From: Aquipseudomonas guryensis
Lineage (GTDB): Bacteria > Pseudomonadota > Gammaproteobacteria > Pseudomonadales > Pseudomonadaceae
Direction of reading: 5' to 3'
NCBI RefSeq assembly: GCF_014164785.1
Contig: NZ_JACJFN010000001.1
Location: 1,240,001 to 1,304,000 of the forward strand
Length of the DNA: 64,000 nucleotides
Both the position numbers and the translations under genes were made by a program. Positions 16,540 through 26,418 of the stretch are shown here, piece by piece. The notes under the pieces are model-generated. The model had not been told where the DNA came from and searched no databases. It saw only the letters and a list, made by a program, of their open reading frames with translations. Position 1 is the stretch's first letter, and every line of letters begins with the position of its first letter.

Positions 16540-19417
16540 CCGGAGCCGTCGGGCGTTCCAATGCCAGGTCGGCCAGTTCGGCCAGCGGTTTGGGCTGGTC
16601 GATGAAATAGCCCTGGGCGAAGTCGATCCCCAGTTCGCGCAGGCATTCCAGGCCCGCGCTGTTTTCGACGAACTCGGCCACCGTCTGCAAACCCAGTTGC
16701 CGGGCGATTTGCACCATGGAGCTGACCATGGCGCGGTTGATCGGGTCGCGCTCGATGCCGAGGATGAAGGTGCCATCGATCTTCAGCAGGTCCAGCGGCA
16801 GGTGGCGTAGGTAGGCGTAGGAGGCGAAGCCGCTGCCGAAGTCATCCAGTGCCACCTTGATGCCTGTGGTGCGCAGGCGATTGATCCAGGTGGCCGAGGT
16901 GCCCAGTTCGGCCAGGGCGACCATCTCGGTGATTTCCAGGCACAGCTTGTGAGCCGGCAGGCGGTGGGTGTCCAGCAACTCGTCGAGTAGGTGGTGGAAC
17001 TCGGGGTCGAGCAGCGAGGGTGCGCTGAGGTTGAGATTGACCTGCTGCAGCTGCGCCGCATGTTGCGGATTCTGCCCCAGCCACTGGCAGTAGCGGCTCA
17101 GTACCCAGCGATCGATTTCGGCGAGGAAGCCATAGCGTTCGGCGGCGGCGAAGAACTGCCCCGGCGCAATCCACTCGCCTGACTGTGGGTCGCGATAGCG
17201 CAGCAGTACCTCGTAGTGCCAGCCGCTTTCGCTGTGTTGCAGTGCTTGCACCGGTTGGTAGAACAGCTCGAAATGCTCCTGCTCGATGGCTTCGCGCAGG
17301 CGGTTGATCCACTGCAGTTGGCGCTGGTGTTCGAGCAGCGCGCCGTCTGCCGGGTTGAACAGGTGCACGCGGTTGCGCCCCTGGGCCTTGGCCATGTGAC
17401 TGGCGTTGTCGGCCCAGTTCAGCGCCATTTCCCAGTCACCCACGCCGCTGTCCAGCTCCAGCACGCCGATGCTGGCGTACAGGGAGAACGGCCGGCCGTC
17501 GTAGCTGAACACGAACTGGGCCACGGCTTCGCGCAGGGCTTCGGCCTGGGCCAGGGCCTCGCGGGTGTCCGTGCCGCTCAGCAGCACGGCGAACTCGTCG
17601 CCGCCGATGCGCGCCAGCTCGCTGTTGCTGGGCAGACGGCCGAGCAGGTAGCTGGACAGTTGGCGCAACAACTGGTCGCCGGCGGAGTGGCCGCAAAGAT
17701 CGTTGACCTGTTTGAACTGGTCGAGGTCGAGAAACAGCAGATGGCTGAAGTGCCGGCCATGTTGTTGCAGGCTCTCTTGCAGCAGGCGCTCCAGTTCGCG
17801 GCGATTGATCAGCCCGGTCAGCGAGTCGTGCGCCGCCAGGTTGGCCAGGCGCTGTTCCAGGGCGCGCCGCTCGCTGAGGTCGACGACGATACCTTCGATG
17901 CAGTGCTGCTCGCGCTGTTCGTGCAGCGACAGATGCACCCAGCGCACCTGGCCGCCACAGGCCAGCAGCTGCACTTCGCCACTGGCGGTGGGTTGCTCGG
18001 GGCTGAGTTGGGCACGCAGGCGCTGCCAGTCATTGCTGGCAATCAGGTTGTACATGGGTTGGCCTTGCAGCTGCGTGCTCTGTCCGTTGTCCAGATTGAG
18101 CAGGCGCATGAAGCTCGGGTTGCTCTCCAGCAGCACCCCCTGCAAGTTACAGCGGAAGATGCCTTCGGCGGCATTGCGGAACAGCGCGCGGTATTGCTCC
18201 AGGTTGACGATTGCCTGCCCCTGCGAAGCCAGCAGGGCCTTGCGTACATGGTCGAGCTGGCGACCGTTGAGCACACCGAAGAGGAACACGCTGATCACCG
18301 GCAGCCAGGCATGCAGGGTGTCGACCAATGTGCTGCGCGGAATCATGGCGCTGCGGCTCAGCGATAGCAGCAGCATGAGTAGGATCGCGGCACTCCAGAA
18401 CAGGGCGAACCAGCCGGCGTAGGGGCGGCGCAGGTGCAGGGCGAAGAGCGTCAGGGCCAGCTGGAACAGGCCGGTGGCGAGCATCAGCTGATTGAATACG
18501 GCTGCAGGCAGGTGCTGTCCCGGGCTGAGCTGTACCCATAGTTGCGCGCCGACCAGAATCAGCAGCAGGGCATTGCGTAGCCAGCGTACGGGGCGCTGGT
18601 CGAGTTTGAGCGAGCTGCTGATGAACAGGGTGCTGAAAATCAGGGTGAGGGCGCCGCTGATATTGATCTCGAACAGCACCATCGCCGGCCAGTGAGGCCA
18701 GAGCAGCAGGCTGGTCAGGTCGTTGATCGCCGCGTTGTACCAGGCCACGCTGAGAATGGTGGCGCAGTAGTAACCCAGGCTGCGCTCGCGCACGGAGGCG
18801 AACTTGAACAGGTGGAACAGCGCCATGACCACCAGTGCGCCGACGATCAGGCCGTTGCCCAGCCAACTGCCGGCCAGCAACTGGCTTTTCTGCTCGGCGG
18901 GTACCAGTTTCAGCGGCAGGCTGATCGACGAGCTGCTGCGCACTCGCAGTATCACTTCCAGCTCGCCGGTACCGTAAGTCGGTAGCGGCAGCAGGAAGGC
19001 GCGCAGCGGTTCATCGCGGTGGGCGAAGGGTTGGGTATCGCCGGTCTGCCGGTACAGCTGCAGCTGGTCGTTGCTGAACACCCACAGCTGCACGTCGTCC
19101 AGGTAGGTATGGTCGAGCCATAAGTAATTGCGCTGGCCGGCTACGCCGCTCAGGCGCATGCCGAGCCACCAGGTGCTGCCGCTCCAGCCCAGGGAGGGTG
19201 TGCGGGTAAAGGTACTGCCAGCGCTGAGCAGGCGCACGCGGGCCTCGCGTACATCCCACTGGCCCTGGGGCTCCTCCAGCAGGCGCACGTGCAGGGCGCT
19301 ATCGTCAGGCTTGGACCACAGCTGATTGAGCGGTAATTCGGCGCGCGCAGTGGCCATCAAGCAGGTGAGCAACAGCAGGCTCAACACAGGTTTCAGCCAG
19401 CGAACAGCAAATGGCAT
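16526..19417 (-). CDS. 7TMR-DISM sensor with PAS, GGDEF and EAL domains (c-di-GMP enzyme)
   Basis: 963 residues. Signal peptide 1-26 (cleaved near ARA-EL), a periplasmic carbohydrate-binding-like DISMED2 domain at about 30-170, seven membrane spans at 185-385, PAS at about 405-520, GGDEF at 525-690 with RIGGDEF at 603-609, and EAL at about 720-955. The GGDEF motif is intact, but no RxxD inhibitory site lies five residues upstream. The EAL signature reads EVLLR, while LEITEM and DDFGSGFASYAYL are conserved, so phosphodiesterase activity is plausible. It makes or degrades c-di-GMP in response to a periplasmic ligand. Start chosen at 19417, where the signal peptide begins. Confidence 0.9.
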   Translation of the reverse strand: MPFAVRWLKPVLSLLLLTCLMATARAELPLNQLWSKPDDSALHVRLLEEPQGQWDVREARVRLLSAGSTFTRTPSLGWSGSTWWLGMRLSGVAGQRNYLWLDHTYLDDVQLWVFSNDQLQLYRQTGDTQPFAHRDEPLRAFLLPLPTYGTGELEVILRVRSSSSISLPLKLVPAEQKSQLLAGSWLGNGLIVGALVVMALFHLFKFASVRERSLGYYCATILSVAWYNAAINDLTSLLLWPHWPAMVLFEINISGALTLIFSTLFISSSLKLDQRPVRWLRNALLLILVGAQLWVQLSPGQHLPAAVFNQLMLATGLFQLALTLFALHLRRPYAGWFALFWSAAILLMLLLSLSRSAMIPRSTLVDTLHAWLPVISVFLFGVLNGRQLDHVRKALLASQGQAIVNLEQYRALFRNAAEGIFRCNLQGVLLESNPSFMRLLNLDNGQSTQLQGQPMYNLIASNDWQRLRAQLSPEQPTASGEVQLLACGGQVRWVHLSLHEQREQHCIEGIVVDLSERRALEQRLANLAAHDSLTGLINRRELERLLQESLQQHGRHFSHLLFLDLDQFKQVNDLCGHSAGDQLLRQLSSYLLGRLPSNSELARIGGDEFAVLLSGTDTREALAQAEALREAVAQFVFSYDGRPFSLYASIGVLELDSGVGDWEMALNWADNASHMAKAQGRNRVHLFNPADGALLEHQRQLQWINRLREAIEQEHFELFYQPVQALQHSESGWHYEVLLRYRDPQSGEWIAPGQFFAAAERYGFLAEIDRWVLSRYCQWLGQNPQHAAQLQQVNLNLSAPSLLDPEFHHLLDELLDTHRLPAHKLCLEITEMVALAELGTSATWINRLRTTGIKVALDDFGSGFASYAYLRHLPLDLLKIDGTFILGIERDPINRAMVSSMVQIARQLGLQTVAEFVENSAGLECLRELGIDFAQGYFIDQPKPLAELADLALERPTAPVSRA

Positions 19418-19520
19418 GCATGGCACCTGAGCGCAGGGAAGTGAAGGGGAACAGTGGCGCGGGCTCTTCTGGTTGCCCTCGGCAAGCTTAGCCGAGGCAG
19501 CCGATATTGGCCTTGCGCCA

Positions 19521-20210
19521 CTAGTCGATTTGCGCAACCTGACGCAGGCACTCCAGGTCGAGGATTTCGATCTCGCCGTAGTTCAGGCGCAGGGCGCCGC
19601 GGGCTTCGAGTTCCTTGAGGATCTGGTTGGTGGTCTGCCGCGACAGCGCCAACATCAAGGCAAGCTGTTCCTGGGCCAGGTGGATCACCCGCCGCGGACC
19701 GGTCTCGCCGTAGCCTTCGGTGATCAGCAGCAGGCGCCGGGCCAGGCGCGGTGCCGCCGGCAGCAGGCTCATCTCTTCCAGGGCGATAAACGCCAGGCGC
19801 AGCTTCTGGCTCATCAGCAGGGCGAACTCCCGCCAGTAGTGCGGCTGCTGCTCAAGCAGCGCCAGCAGTGCGTTTTGCGGCACCTGCAACAGACGGGTCG
19901 GACCTTCGGCATAGGCGTCGTGGGTACGTGGTTGGCCGTCGAACAGGGAAATCTCGCCGAACCAGTAGGGCGGCTCGACCAGGGTCAGCAGGGCCTCCTT
20001 GCCGTCGCGATTGACCGCGCCCACGCGGATCGCCCCATCGAGCACGGCGTACAGGCCGCAGGGCGGATCGCCACGGCGGAACAGACGCTGCCCGCCACTC
20101 AGCTGGCGCTCGCTGGCCTGGTCGAGCAGGGCTTGCTGCAGAGCGGCGGGCAAGTGGCTGAACCAGTGACCGGCGAGCAGTTGCTGGCGCAGGGTGTCGG
20201 GGCTGGGCAT
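19521..20210 (-). CDS. Crp/Fnr-family transcriptional regulator
   Basis: 229 residues. A cyclic-nucleotide-binding fold spans about 15-135 (GGQRLFRRGDPPCGLYAVLDGAI split by turns, then WFGEISLFDGQPRTHDA), and a winged helix lies at about 150-220 (IHLAQEQLALMLALSRQTTNQILKELEARG, cut here by position). The FGEISL-R-T pattern resembles a cAMP phosphate-binding cassette but with TH in place of RS/TA residues, so the ligand is uncertain. It has no Fnr-type N-terminal cysteines. It lies between two genes with no obvious link to it. Confidence 0.85.
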   Translation of the reverse strand: MPSPDTLRQQLLAGHWFSHLPAALQQALLDQASERQLSGGQRLFRRGDPPCGLYAVLDGAIRVGAVNRDGKEALLTLVEPPYWFGEISLFDGQPRTHDAYAEGPTRLLQVPQNALLALLEQQPHYWREFALLMSQKLRLAFIALEEMSLLPAAPRLARRLLLITEGYGETGPRRVIHLAQEQLALMLALSRQTTNQILKELEARGALRLNYGEIEILDLECLRQVAQID

Positions 20211-20304
20211 CGCGTCTCCTGGGTTTGTCGGCTAGCTGACAGAGGCCATCAGCGCTACAGGGCCATTATCGATCAACCTGCCTGAATTATTGCGGAGATA
20301 GCCG

Positions 20305-20829
20305 ATGAAGTCCCTTGTCGATCACCTTGGTCAGTACGCCGAGTACCACCGCGACCGGCGCAACATCTTCAGCCATTTCATCGGTATTCCATTGATTGTC
20401 GTGGCGGTCGCCGTACTGCTTTCGCGTCCCGGCTTCGAACTTGCCGGGCTGTGGTTGTCGCCGGCGCTGCTCACCGCAGTCGCCGCCTGCGTCTTCTACC
20501 TGCGTCTGGACCTGCGTTTCGGCCTGCTGATGGCCGCCTTGCTGGCGCTGTGCCTGTGGGCCGGCGCGGCGCTGGCGCAGCAGAGTACCCTGGTCTGGTT
20601 GAGCGCCGGCCTGGGCCTGTTCGTGGTTGGCTGGATCATCCAGTTCATCGGCCACTACTACGAGGGACGCAAGCCGGCCTTCGTCGACGACCTGATGGGC
20701 CTGGTGGTCGGCCCGCTGTTCGTGGTGGCTGAACTGGCTTTCCTCTGCGGCCTGCGTGATGAAGTGCGCCAGGCAGTAGAACGGCGCGCCGGGCCGACCT
20801 GCATCCGTCCGGGCAAAGCCCTGGCCTGA
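20305..20829 (+). CDS. DUF962/Mpo1-like membrane protein
   Basis: 174 residues with four hydrophobic spans (about 25-43, 48-65, 70-90, 95-120) and a further one near 135-150. The conserved residues of the DUF962 family are visible: YAEYHRDRRNIFSHFIGIP near the start and FIGHYYEGRKPA near residues 114-125. Yeast Mpo1 of this family is an Fe(II) dioxygenase of 2-hydroxy fatty acids (alpha-oxidation); whether bacterial members share this is inference. A strong terminator follows at 20846-20882. Confidence 0.8.
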   Translation: MKSLVDHLGQYAEYHRDRRNIFSHFIGIPLIVVAVAVLLSRPGFELAGLWLSPALLTAVAACVFYLRLDLRFGLLMAALLALCLWAGAALAQQSTLVWLSAGLGLFVVGWIIQFIGHYYEGRKPAFVDDLMGLVVGPLFVVAELAFLCGLRDEVRQAVERRAGPTCIRPGKALA

Positions 20830-20845
20830 GGCGCCCCTCTTATAC

Positions 20846-20884
20846 AAACGCCCGCCTGGTGCCGAACCAGGCGGGCGTTTTTCT
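20846..20884 (+). terminator. Rho-independent terminator after the DUF962 gene
   Basis: A 15-bp perfect stem (20846-20860 with 20866-20880), loop GCCGA, then a T-rich end, starting 17 bases after the stop codon. Confidence 0.9.
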
Positions 20885-20915
20885 TTGAGTGAACAGGGAG
20901 CGGAGCTGCCGGTTT

Positions 20916-20936
20916 CCCGGATTGCATCCGGGCTAC
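20916..20936. repeat. REP-like hairpin, family B (CCCGGATTGCATCCGGG)
   Basis: CCCGGAT-TGC-ATCCGGG followed by CTAC. The same 21-mer recurs, with small changes, at 42168, 42198, 45248, 61434 and 61481, always between genes. Confidence 0.75.
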
Positions 20937-20986
20937 GACTTAAGCGCTGTGCTCACCTCTCCCGAGACTGGGCCGCTGCAGTTGCC

Positions 20987-21029
20987 GCAAAAAAACGCCG
21001 CGATTCCTGGGGGGAATCGCGGCGTCTTT
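20987..21029 (-). terminator. Terminator of the secreted protein gene at 21086-21850, possibly bidirectional
   Basis: A 12-bp stem ACGCCGCGATTC (20995-21006) with GAATCGCGGCGT (21014-21025). On the minus strand it is followed by a run of T (A-run at 20989-20995); on the plus strand by CTTTT. Confidence 0.85.
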
Positions 21030-21085
21030 TCAGTGAATAGCATTCGAGTGTTAGCCCTGCTTGTAGAGGGCCGTTGCGCCTGCGC

Positions 21086-21850
21086 TCAGGGTGCCTGCTC
21101 GACCGAGTTGATGGCCATCCACTGGCTGCTCAGCGAGCGTGCATGGCGATCTACGGTGGTCGGCGCGAAGGCGCGGCCGGAGGCGCTGGCCAGGGCGTTG
21201 CTCTGGCTGTTCATGTCGAGCAGGGCGGCACGCAGGAAGTTCCAGCGGGTCTTGAGCTTGGCCAAGGCCGGGTTGCTCTTGTCGTCGAGCTTCTTCATTG
21301 CCGCATCGATATCCGGTACCAGCACGCGCTCGTCCTGGCCGATGTAGTTGTCTGGCTGCTCGCGGGCAATCTCGAAGGTGCCGATGTAGGAGCGGCTCAG
21401 GTACTGTACGGCGAGGTACTCGACCTTGCCTGGCAGTTCACCTTCCGCAGTGGCGTCGGGTACTGCGCGGGCCACGGTGAGCAGGTCACGCAGTGCCTGA
21501 GCCAGTTCTTCCGGATAACGCCATGGCACGTTGTCCTCATTGGGGCCAAAGGAAACACCTAGGCGTAACTGGGTAACAAGTTTGGTGGTCAATCCGGGAA
21601 TTTCCGAGCTGGCGCTCATGGCATTCTGCGATGCGCTCTCCAGGTCGGCGATATCCTTGTCCAGGCGCGCCAGATGGGCCTCCTGAAAGCCCTCACCGCG
21701 CAGCAGCAGCAGGCTGCCAGTGGCTCGGCTGGCAAAAACCTGGACCTGTTCGGCGGCCGTCATCTGCGCCGAAGAGGCTTGTGCAGGGAGCAGCGTCAAA
21801 AGCCCCAGGCAGAGAAGAAAGAATTTAGCAATCAAAGGGTTACGGTTCAT
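21086..21850 (-). CDS. Secreted protein of unknown function
   Basis: 254 residues. A signal peptide is clear (NRNPLIAKFFLLCLGLL, cleavage near AQA-SS at about residue 25). The rest is mostly helical and charged with no cysteine, no metal site and no recognised motif (EQVQVFASRATGSLLLLRGE near the mature start; ERVLVPDIDAAMKKLDD in the middle). It is probably periplasmic. It stands upstream of the cys operon on the minus strand but with its own terminator, so a link to sulfate uptake is not supported. Not recognised. Confidence 0.7.
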   Translation of the reverse strand: MNRNPLIAKFFLLCLGLLTLLPAQASSAQMTAAEQVQVFASRATGSLLLLRGEGFQEAHLARLDKDIADLESASQNAMSASSEIPGLTTKLVTQLRLGVSFGPNEDNVPWRYPEELAQALRDLLTVARAVPDATAEGELPGKVEYLAVQYLSRSYIGTFEIAREQPDNYIGQDERVLVPDIDAAMKKLDDKSNPALAKLKTRWNFLRAALLDMNSQSNALASASGRAFAPTTVDRHARSLSSQWMAINSVEQAP

Positions 21851-21988
21851 GCCGTGGTACTCCTTATTATTCTTGTGAACCGCGGGATCGTCGGTAAAGA
21901 GCAGCTACCGCGCAGTGGCAACAGCCTACTGTGCTTGTCATAGCAAAGGATGAGCCAAAAGAGTGATTCGCGTCGCAATTCTGACGCC

Positions 21989-22009
21989 GCAGAGCCGTTG
22001 CGGCTCTGC
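21989..22009 (-). terminator. Hairpin downstream of cysA
   Basis: Perfect 9-bp stem GCAGAGCCG-TTG-CGGCTCTGC, 15 bases after the cysA stop. There is no T-run on the minus strand, so it may stabilise the 3' end rather than terminate by itself. Confidence 0.5.
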
Positions 22010-22023
22010 GTGTGCTACTGGGG

Positions 22024-23013
22024 TTAGCGAGCGGACTGCGCTTGCCAGACCTTGGGTTTGAAGTAGAGGGTTTCCCCGCGGATCAGCCCGTGCAGGCTGT
22101 CGTGGTCCTTGACCACTTCGGCCTCGATCAGCTCGTCCTGGCCGGCGACCTTGAGGGTCACCCGGGTGATCGCGCCGAGCGGGCGAATATCGCGCACTTC
22201 GCCGCTCTGGTGCTCGGCTAGCGCCAGGCGCGACAGCGAGATCTCGTGCGGACGGAACAGCAGGTGCTGATCGTCGCCCAGGTGCAGGCGGTTGGAATCG
22301 CCGAGGAAGTGGTAGACGAAGTCGCTGGCCGGCTTCTCGTAGACCTCGCCCGGTGTGCCGATCTGCTCGATCACGCCCTTGTTCATCACCACGATACGGT
22401 CGGCCACTTCCATGGCTTCTTCCTGGTCGTGGGTGACGAACACGCTGGTCAGGTGCACTTCCTCGTGCAGGCGCGCGAGCCAGCGGCGCAGCTCCTTGCG
22501 CACCTTGGCGTCAAGGGCGCCGAAGGGTTCGTCGAGCAGCAGCACCTTGGGCTTCACCGCCAGGGCGCGGGCCAGGGCGATACGCTGGCGCTGGCCGCCG
22601 GACAGCTGTTCCGGATAGCGGTCGGCCAGCCAGTCGAGCTGGACCATGCCGAGCAGCTCGTGCACCCGTTCGGCAATCTCCGCCTCGCTCGGGCGTTCGC
22701 CCTTGGGCTTCATGCGCAGGCCGAAGGCGACGTTGTCGAACACGGTCATGTGGCGGAACAGCGCGTAGTGCTGGAACACGAAGCCGACGTTGCGATCACG
22801 CACATCGTGGCGCGATACGTCTTCGCCGTGGAACTGGATGCTGCCGTTGTCCGGGGTTTCCAGGCCGGCGATGATGCGCAGCAGACTGGTCTTGCCGCAA
22901 CCGGACGGGCCGAGCAGGGCCACCAGCTCGCCGCTGTGGATATCCAGGTTGATGTCGTTGAGCGCGCGGAAGGCGCCGAAGTGCTTGCTGACGTTACGGA
23001 TTTCGATACTCAT
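22024..23013 (-). CDS. cysA: Sulfate/thiosulfate ABC transporter ATP-binding protein
   Basis: 329 residues. Walker [10 protein letters not shown], the Q-loop [21 protein letters not shown] (split by turns), signature [15 protein letters not shown], Walker [18 protein letters not shown] and switch H in [15 protein letters not shown] are all present, followed by a C-terminal TOBE-like domain ([10 protein letters not shown]). It energises sulfate import with CysT and CysW. It starts three bases after cysW and ends the cys operon, which reads sbp-cysT-cysW-cysA on the minus strand. Confidence 0.95.
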   Translation of the reverse strand: MSIEIRNVSKHFGAFRALNDINLDIHSGELVALLGPSGCGKTSLLRIIAGLETPDNGSIQFHGEDVSRHDVRDRNVGFVFQHYALFRHMTVFDNVAFGLRMKPKGERPSEAEIAERVHELLGMVQLDWLADRYPEQLSGGQRQRIALARALAVKPKVLLLDEPFGALDAKVRKELRRWLARLHEEVHLTSVFVTHDQEEAMEVADRIVVMNKGVIEQIGTPGEVYEKPASDFVYHFLGDSNRLHLGDDQHLLFRPHEISLSRLALAEHQSGEVRDIRPLGAITRVTLKVAGQDELIEAEVVKDHDSLHGLIRGETLYFKPKVWQAQSAR

Positions 23014-23016
23014 GGT

Positions 23017-23886
23017 TTATTCCTCATCAGCAGACTTGAGACGGGACAGACGCGCTTCGCTCCACTGCTTGAGCAGCAGGATGATCAGGGCCAGGGCCAG
23101 CAGCAGGCTGGCCACGCTGAATGCGGCGACGTGGTTGTATTCGTTGTAGAGAATCTCGACATGCAGCGGCAGGGTGTTGGTGTAGCCACGGATATGTCCG
23201 GACACCACCGACACCGCGCCAAACTCGCCCATCGCCCGCGCGGCGCACAGCACCACGCCGTAGATCAGGCCCCATTTGATGTTGGGCAGGGTCACGTGCC
23301 AGAACATCTGCCAGCCGTTGGCGCCGAGCAGGCGCGCCGCTTCTTCTTCCTGGGTGCCCTGTTCCTGCATCAGTGGGATCAGCTCACGGGCGACGAAGGG
23401 TACGGTGACGAACACGGTGGCGAGGACGATGCCGGGCAGGGCGAAGATGATCTGGATATCGCGCTCCTGCAGCCATTCGCCGAAGAAGCCCTGGGCGCCG
23501 AACAGCAGCACGTAGATCAGACCGGCGATTACCGGCGACACCGAGAACGGCAGGTCGATCAGCGTCACCAGGATGCTCTTGCCGCGGAACTCGTACTTGC
23601 TCACGCACCAGGCGGCGGCCACGCCGAATACCAGGTTGAGCGGCACCGCGATGCCCACGGCAAGCAGGGTCAGTTTCAGCGCGGACAGCGCATCCGGCTC
23701 GATCAGCGCGCTGAAGAAGGTGCCGAGGCCGAGCTTGAACGCCTCGCTCAACACCATCAGCAGGGGCAGCAGGAGAAACAGCGCGAAGGCCAGCCAGGCG
23801 CCGAGGATCAGGGCGATACGGCCGGCGCGGCTGCCGCGACGGGCGGCATTGGCGCTGGCGGCAGCGCCGAGGGTAATAGATGTCAT
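23017..23886 (-). CDS. cysW: Sulfate/thiosulfate ABC transporter permease CysW
   Basis: 289 residues, six membrane spans, with the ABC permease EAA loop ([20 protein letters not shown]), which contacts Cys[21 protein letters not shown] and [19 protein letters not shown] are typical of CysW. It works as a heterodimer with CysT in the inner membrane. It sits 9 bases after cysT and 3 bases before cysA. Confidence 0.94.
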   Translation of the reverse strand: MTSITLGAAASANAARRGSRAGRIALILGAWLAFALFLLLPLLMVLSEAFKLGLGTFFSALIEPDALSALKLTLLAVGIAVPLNLVFGVAAAWCVSKYEFRGKSILVTLIDLPFSVSPVIAGLIYVLLFGAQGFFGEWLQERDIQIIFALPGIVLATVFVTVPFVARELIPLMQEQGTQEEEAARLLGANGWQMFWHVTLPNIKWGLIYGVVLCAARAMGEFGAVSVVSGHIRGYTNTLPLHVEILYNEYNHVAAFSVASLLLALALIILLLKQWSEARLSRLKSADEE

Positions 23887-23895
23887 GGCGGCTCC

Positions 23896-24714
23896 TCAGG
23901 GCTTTTCGATGCGGCGCTGCAGCAGGTTGATCAGCAGCAGCAGGAGGAAGGAGACCACCAGCATCAGCACGCCGATGGCCGTGGCGCCGGTGTAGTCGTA
24001 CTGGTCGAGCTTGACCATGATCAGCAGCGGCAGGATCTCGGTCTTCATCGGCATATTGCCGGCGATGAAGATCACCGAGCCGTACTCGCCGACGCCGCGG
24101 GCGAAGGCCAGGGCGAAGCCGGTCAGCCAGGCCGGCAGCAGCGCCGGCAGCAGTACATGGCGGAACACCTGGAAGGGTTTGGCGCCCAGGCAGGCGGCGG
24201 CTTCTTCCACCTCACGGGGGATATCCGCTAGTACTGGCTGCAGGGTGCGCACGACGAACGGCAGGGTCACGAAGGTCAGTGCCAGGGTGATGCCTAGCGG
24301 CGTATAGGCGATCTTGAAACCCAACCAGGTGGCGATCTGCCCAACCGGGCCGGCCGGGGCGTACAGCGCGGTGAGGGCGATGCCGGCGACGGCGGTGGGC
24401 AAGGCGAATGGCAGGTCGATCATCGCATCGATGACCTTGCGCCCGGGGAAGGTGTAGCGCACCAGGGCCCAGGCCAGCAGGGTGCCGATGATGCCGTTGA
24501 TCACGGCGGCGGCGAAGGCGGTGGTGAAGCTCAGTTTCAGTGCGGCCAGCACCCGCGGTGCGGAAATGATGGCCCAGAATTCGCCCCAGCTGAGCTGGGC
24601 GGCGTGGACGAACATGGCACCCAGGGGAATCAGCACCAACAGGCTGAGGTACACCAGGGTGTAGCCCAGCGTCAGCCCGAAGCCGGGTATGACGGGGGAA
24701 ATGCGGCGTGACAT
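23896..24714 (-). CDS. cysT: Sulfate/thiosulfate ABC transporter permease CysT
   Basis: 272 residues, six membrane spans. The EAA loop reads REVEEAAACLGAKPFQVFRHV, and MIDLPFALPTAVAGIALT and FARGVGEYGSVIFIAGN match CysT. It pairs with CysW. A 137-base gap separates it from sbp; this gap holds GC-rich inverted sequence but no gene. Confidence 0.94.
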   Translation of the reverse strand: MSRRISPVIPGFGLTLGYTLVYLSLLVLIPLGAMFVHAAQLSWGEFWAIISAPRVLAALKLSFTTAFAAAVINGIIGTLLAWALVRYTFPGRKVIDAMIDLPFALPTAVAGIALTALYAPAGPVGQIATWLGFKIAYTPLGITLALTFVTLPFVVRTLQPVLADIPREVEEAAACLGAKPFQVFRHVLLPALLPAWLTGFALAFARGVGEYGSVIFIAGNMPMKTEILPLLIMVKLDQYDYTGATAIGVLMLVVSFLLLLLINLLQRRIEKP

Positions 24715-24851
24715 CGTCTGTCCCTTATCGTTGCGGGTCAGCGGAGGCCGGGTGCAACCCGCGTGAGCCCGTGTTTCGGTTTATCACGCGGATGACACCC
24801 GCCCCACCCATTGATAAGCCACAGGCGCCGAGGCCCGTGGCAGGTTTCGGC

Positions 24852-25850
24852 TTACTGCGCCTGGTAGATCTGGTCGAAAATGCCACCGTCGTTGAAGAAC
24901 TTCGGCTGCGCGGTTTTCCAGCCGTTGAAGTCCTTATCGATGGTCACCAGCTTCAGCGCCGGGAACTGTTTGGCGTACTCGGCGGCCACCGCTTCGTTAC
25001 GCGGGCGGTAGAAGTTCTTCGCGGCGATGCGCTGGCCTTCCTCGCTGTACAGGTAGTTGAGGTAGGCGGTCGCCACTTCACGGGTGCCTTTCTTGTCGAC
25101 GTTCTTGTCGACCACGGCTACCGGCGGCTCGGCGAGGATCGACAGGCTCGGCGCGACGATTTCGAACTGGTCGCCACCTTGTTCCTTGAGAGCCAGGAAG
25201 GCCTCGTTTTCCCAGGCCAGCAGCACGTCGCCGATCTGGTTGTTGACGAAGGTGATGGTCGAACCACGGGCGCCGGTGTCCAGCACCGGGACGTTCTTGT
25301 ACAGCTTCTCGACGAATTCCTGGGCCTTGGCTTCGCTGCCGTATTTCTGCTGGGCGAAGGCCCAGGCGGCGAGGAAGTTCCAGCGTGCACCGCCGGAGGT
25401 TTTCGGGTTGGGGGTAATCACTTCCACGCCCGGCTTGACCAGGTCGTCCCAGTCCTTGATGCCTTCCGGGTTGCCCTTGCGAACCAGGAACACGATGGTC
25501 GAGGTGTAGGGGGTGCTGGACTGTGGCAGGCGGCTCTGCCAGTCCGCCGGGATCAGCTTGCCGAGCTTGTTCAGCTCGTCGATATCGCCAGCCAGGGCCA
25601 GGGTCACTACGTCGGCACGCAGGCCGTCGATCACCGCGCGGGCCTGCTTGCCCGAGCCGCCGTGGGATTGCTGCACGGTCACCGCTTCCTTGCCCTGGGC
25701 GGTCCAGTGCTTGTTGAAGGCGGCGTTGAACTCCTGATACAGCTCACGGGTCGGGTCATAGGACACGTTGAGGATTTCCGTAGCGGCTGCGGCCGGGCCG
25801 GCGATCAAGGCGGAGGCCAGAGCGGCCAGGGCGAAACGGCGAATGGACAT
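24852..25850 (-). CDS. sbp: Periplasmic sulfate-binding protein
   Basis: 332 residues with a signal peptide ([18 protein letters not shown], cleavage near AAA-TEIL). Mature Sbp landmarks are present: [34 protein letters not shown], and [16 protein letters not shown], which build the sulfate cradle. It delivers sulfate or thiosulfate to CysTWA. The ATG at 25850 follows CAGGAG. A second sulfate-binding protein of similar length is encoded at 38456-39451. Confidence 0.94.
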   Translation of the reverse strand: MSIRRFALAALASALIAGPAAAATEILNVSYDPTRELYQEFNAAFNKHWTAQGKEAVTVQQSHGGSGKQARAVIDGLRADVVTLALAGDIDELNKLGKLIPADWQSRLPQSSTPYTSTIVFLVRKGNPEGIKDWDDLVKPGVEVITPNPKTSGGARWNFLAAWAFAQQKYGSEAKAQEFVEKLYKNVPVLDTGARGSTITFVNNQIGDVLLAWENEAFLALKEQGGDQFEIVAPSLSILAEPPVAVVDKNVDKKGTREVATAYLNYLYSEEGQRIAAKNFYRPRNEAVAAEYAKQFPALKLVTIDKDFNGWKTAQPKFFNDGGIFDQIYQAQ

Positions 25851-25944
25851 GGTGGTGCTCCTGAGAATTCTGTGGTGTTGGCGTGTAGGTGTTATGGGCT
25901 TCAGGGTTGGCACCCTCTGGTTGTCCAGTCGGGTTCTTGAGTAA

Positions 25945-26127
25945 TCAGGGTTGTTTGCTGGCCGGGGCCTGCAGGCGGATTTTTTCCTTGCGCTCGATCT
26001 GTACGACCTGAGCGTTGTGCACGGTGATTTCCACCGAACCAAAGCGCAGGCCCTGCAGGGCTGCCTGGATCTCGCGCAGGACGCTGGCTTCATCCTGGCC
26101 TTCGACGCTTCTGAGAGTGGCGCTCAT
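25945..26127 (-). CDS. oscA: OscA-like small sulfur-starvation protein (YezD/DUF2292 family)
   Basis: 60 residues. The pattern [35 protein letters not shown] (residues 17-51) is that of the YezD family, a short helix plus beta hairpin. In Pseudomonas, oscA lies directly upstream of sbp and is needed to use organosulfur compounds; it has also been tied to chromate resistance. Its biochemical action is not known. It is the first gene of the cys operon and faces an AT-rich promoter gap with an inverted repeat. Confidence 0.88.
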   Translation of the reverse strand: MSATLRSVEGQDEASVLREIQAALQGLRFGSVEITVHNAQVVQIERKEKIRLQAPASKQP

Positions 26128-26210
26128 GCTTCGCTCCTATGCAAAGGTGCCCTTACCGGGGTTGGGTGCTGGGCGTGGAGCGGATAGTAGAAGGAGATTT
26201 AATATGCTTA

Positions 26211-26242
26211 AAAAGAATATTTAACTATTTATATATTCTTTT
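26211..26242. promoter_or_regulatory. AT-rich dyad, candidate CysB-type site upstream of oscA
   Basis: Perfect inverted repeat AAAAGAATAT (26211-26220) and ATATTCTTTT (26233-26242) in the 291-base gap between oscA and the divergent PAS-GGDEF gene. This is the most AT-rich stretch of the neighbourhood. Related repeats occur before the other sulfur genes (32176, 32207, 39501, 39581). Confidence 0.55.
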
Positions 26243-26418
26243 ATTGTCTATCAGGGGTGCCAGGTCTGCGTCCCAGCGAGTGCCGCGCAGGTCAATCAGT
26301 TCCCGGTTCCTGACGGAGTTGTCGGTTTTTCTGCCGCTCGTCACATCATCGGTTTCTCCCCATCGCCAGGCTCTAACGTGGGGAATAGTCTGTGAGCAGG
26401 CAGTCAGGAGGTGAGTTC

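Noticed and set aside
22246..24231. Long plus-strand open frame (661 codons) opposite cysA-cysW-cysT
   Set aside because: It is antisense to three well-supported genes; composition (runs of Q, H, G, A, E) is that of the complement of GC3-rich codons, with no domain.
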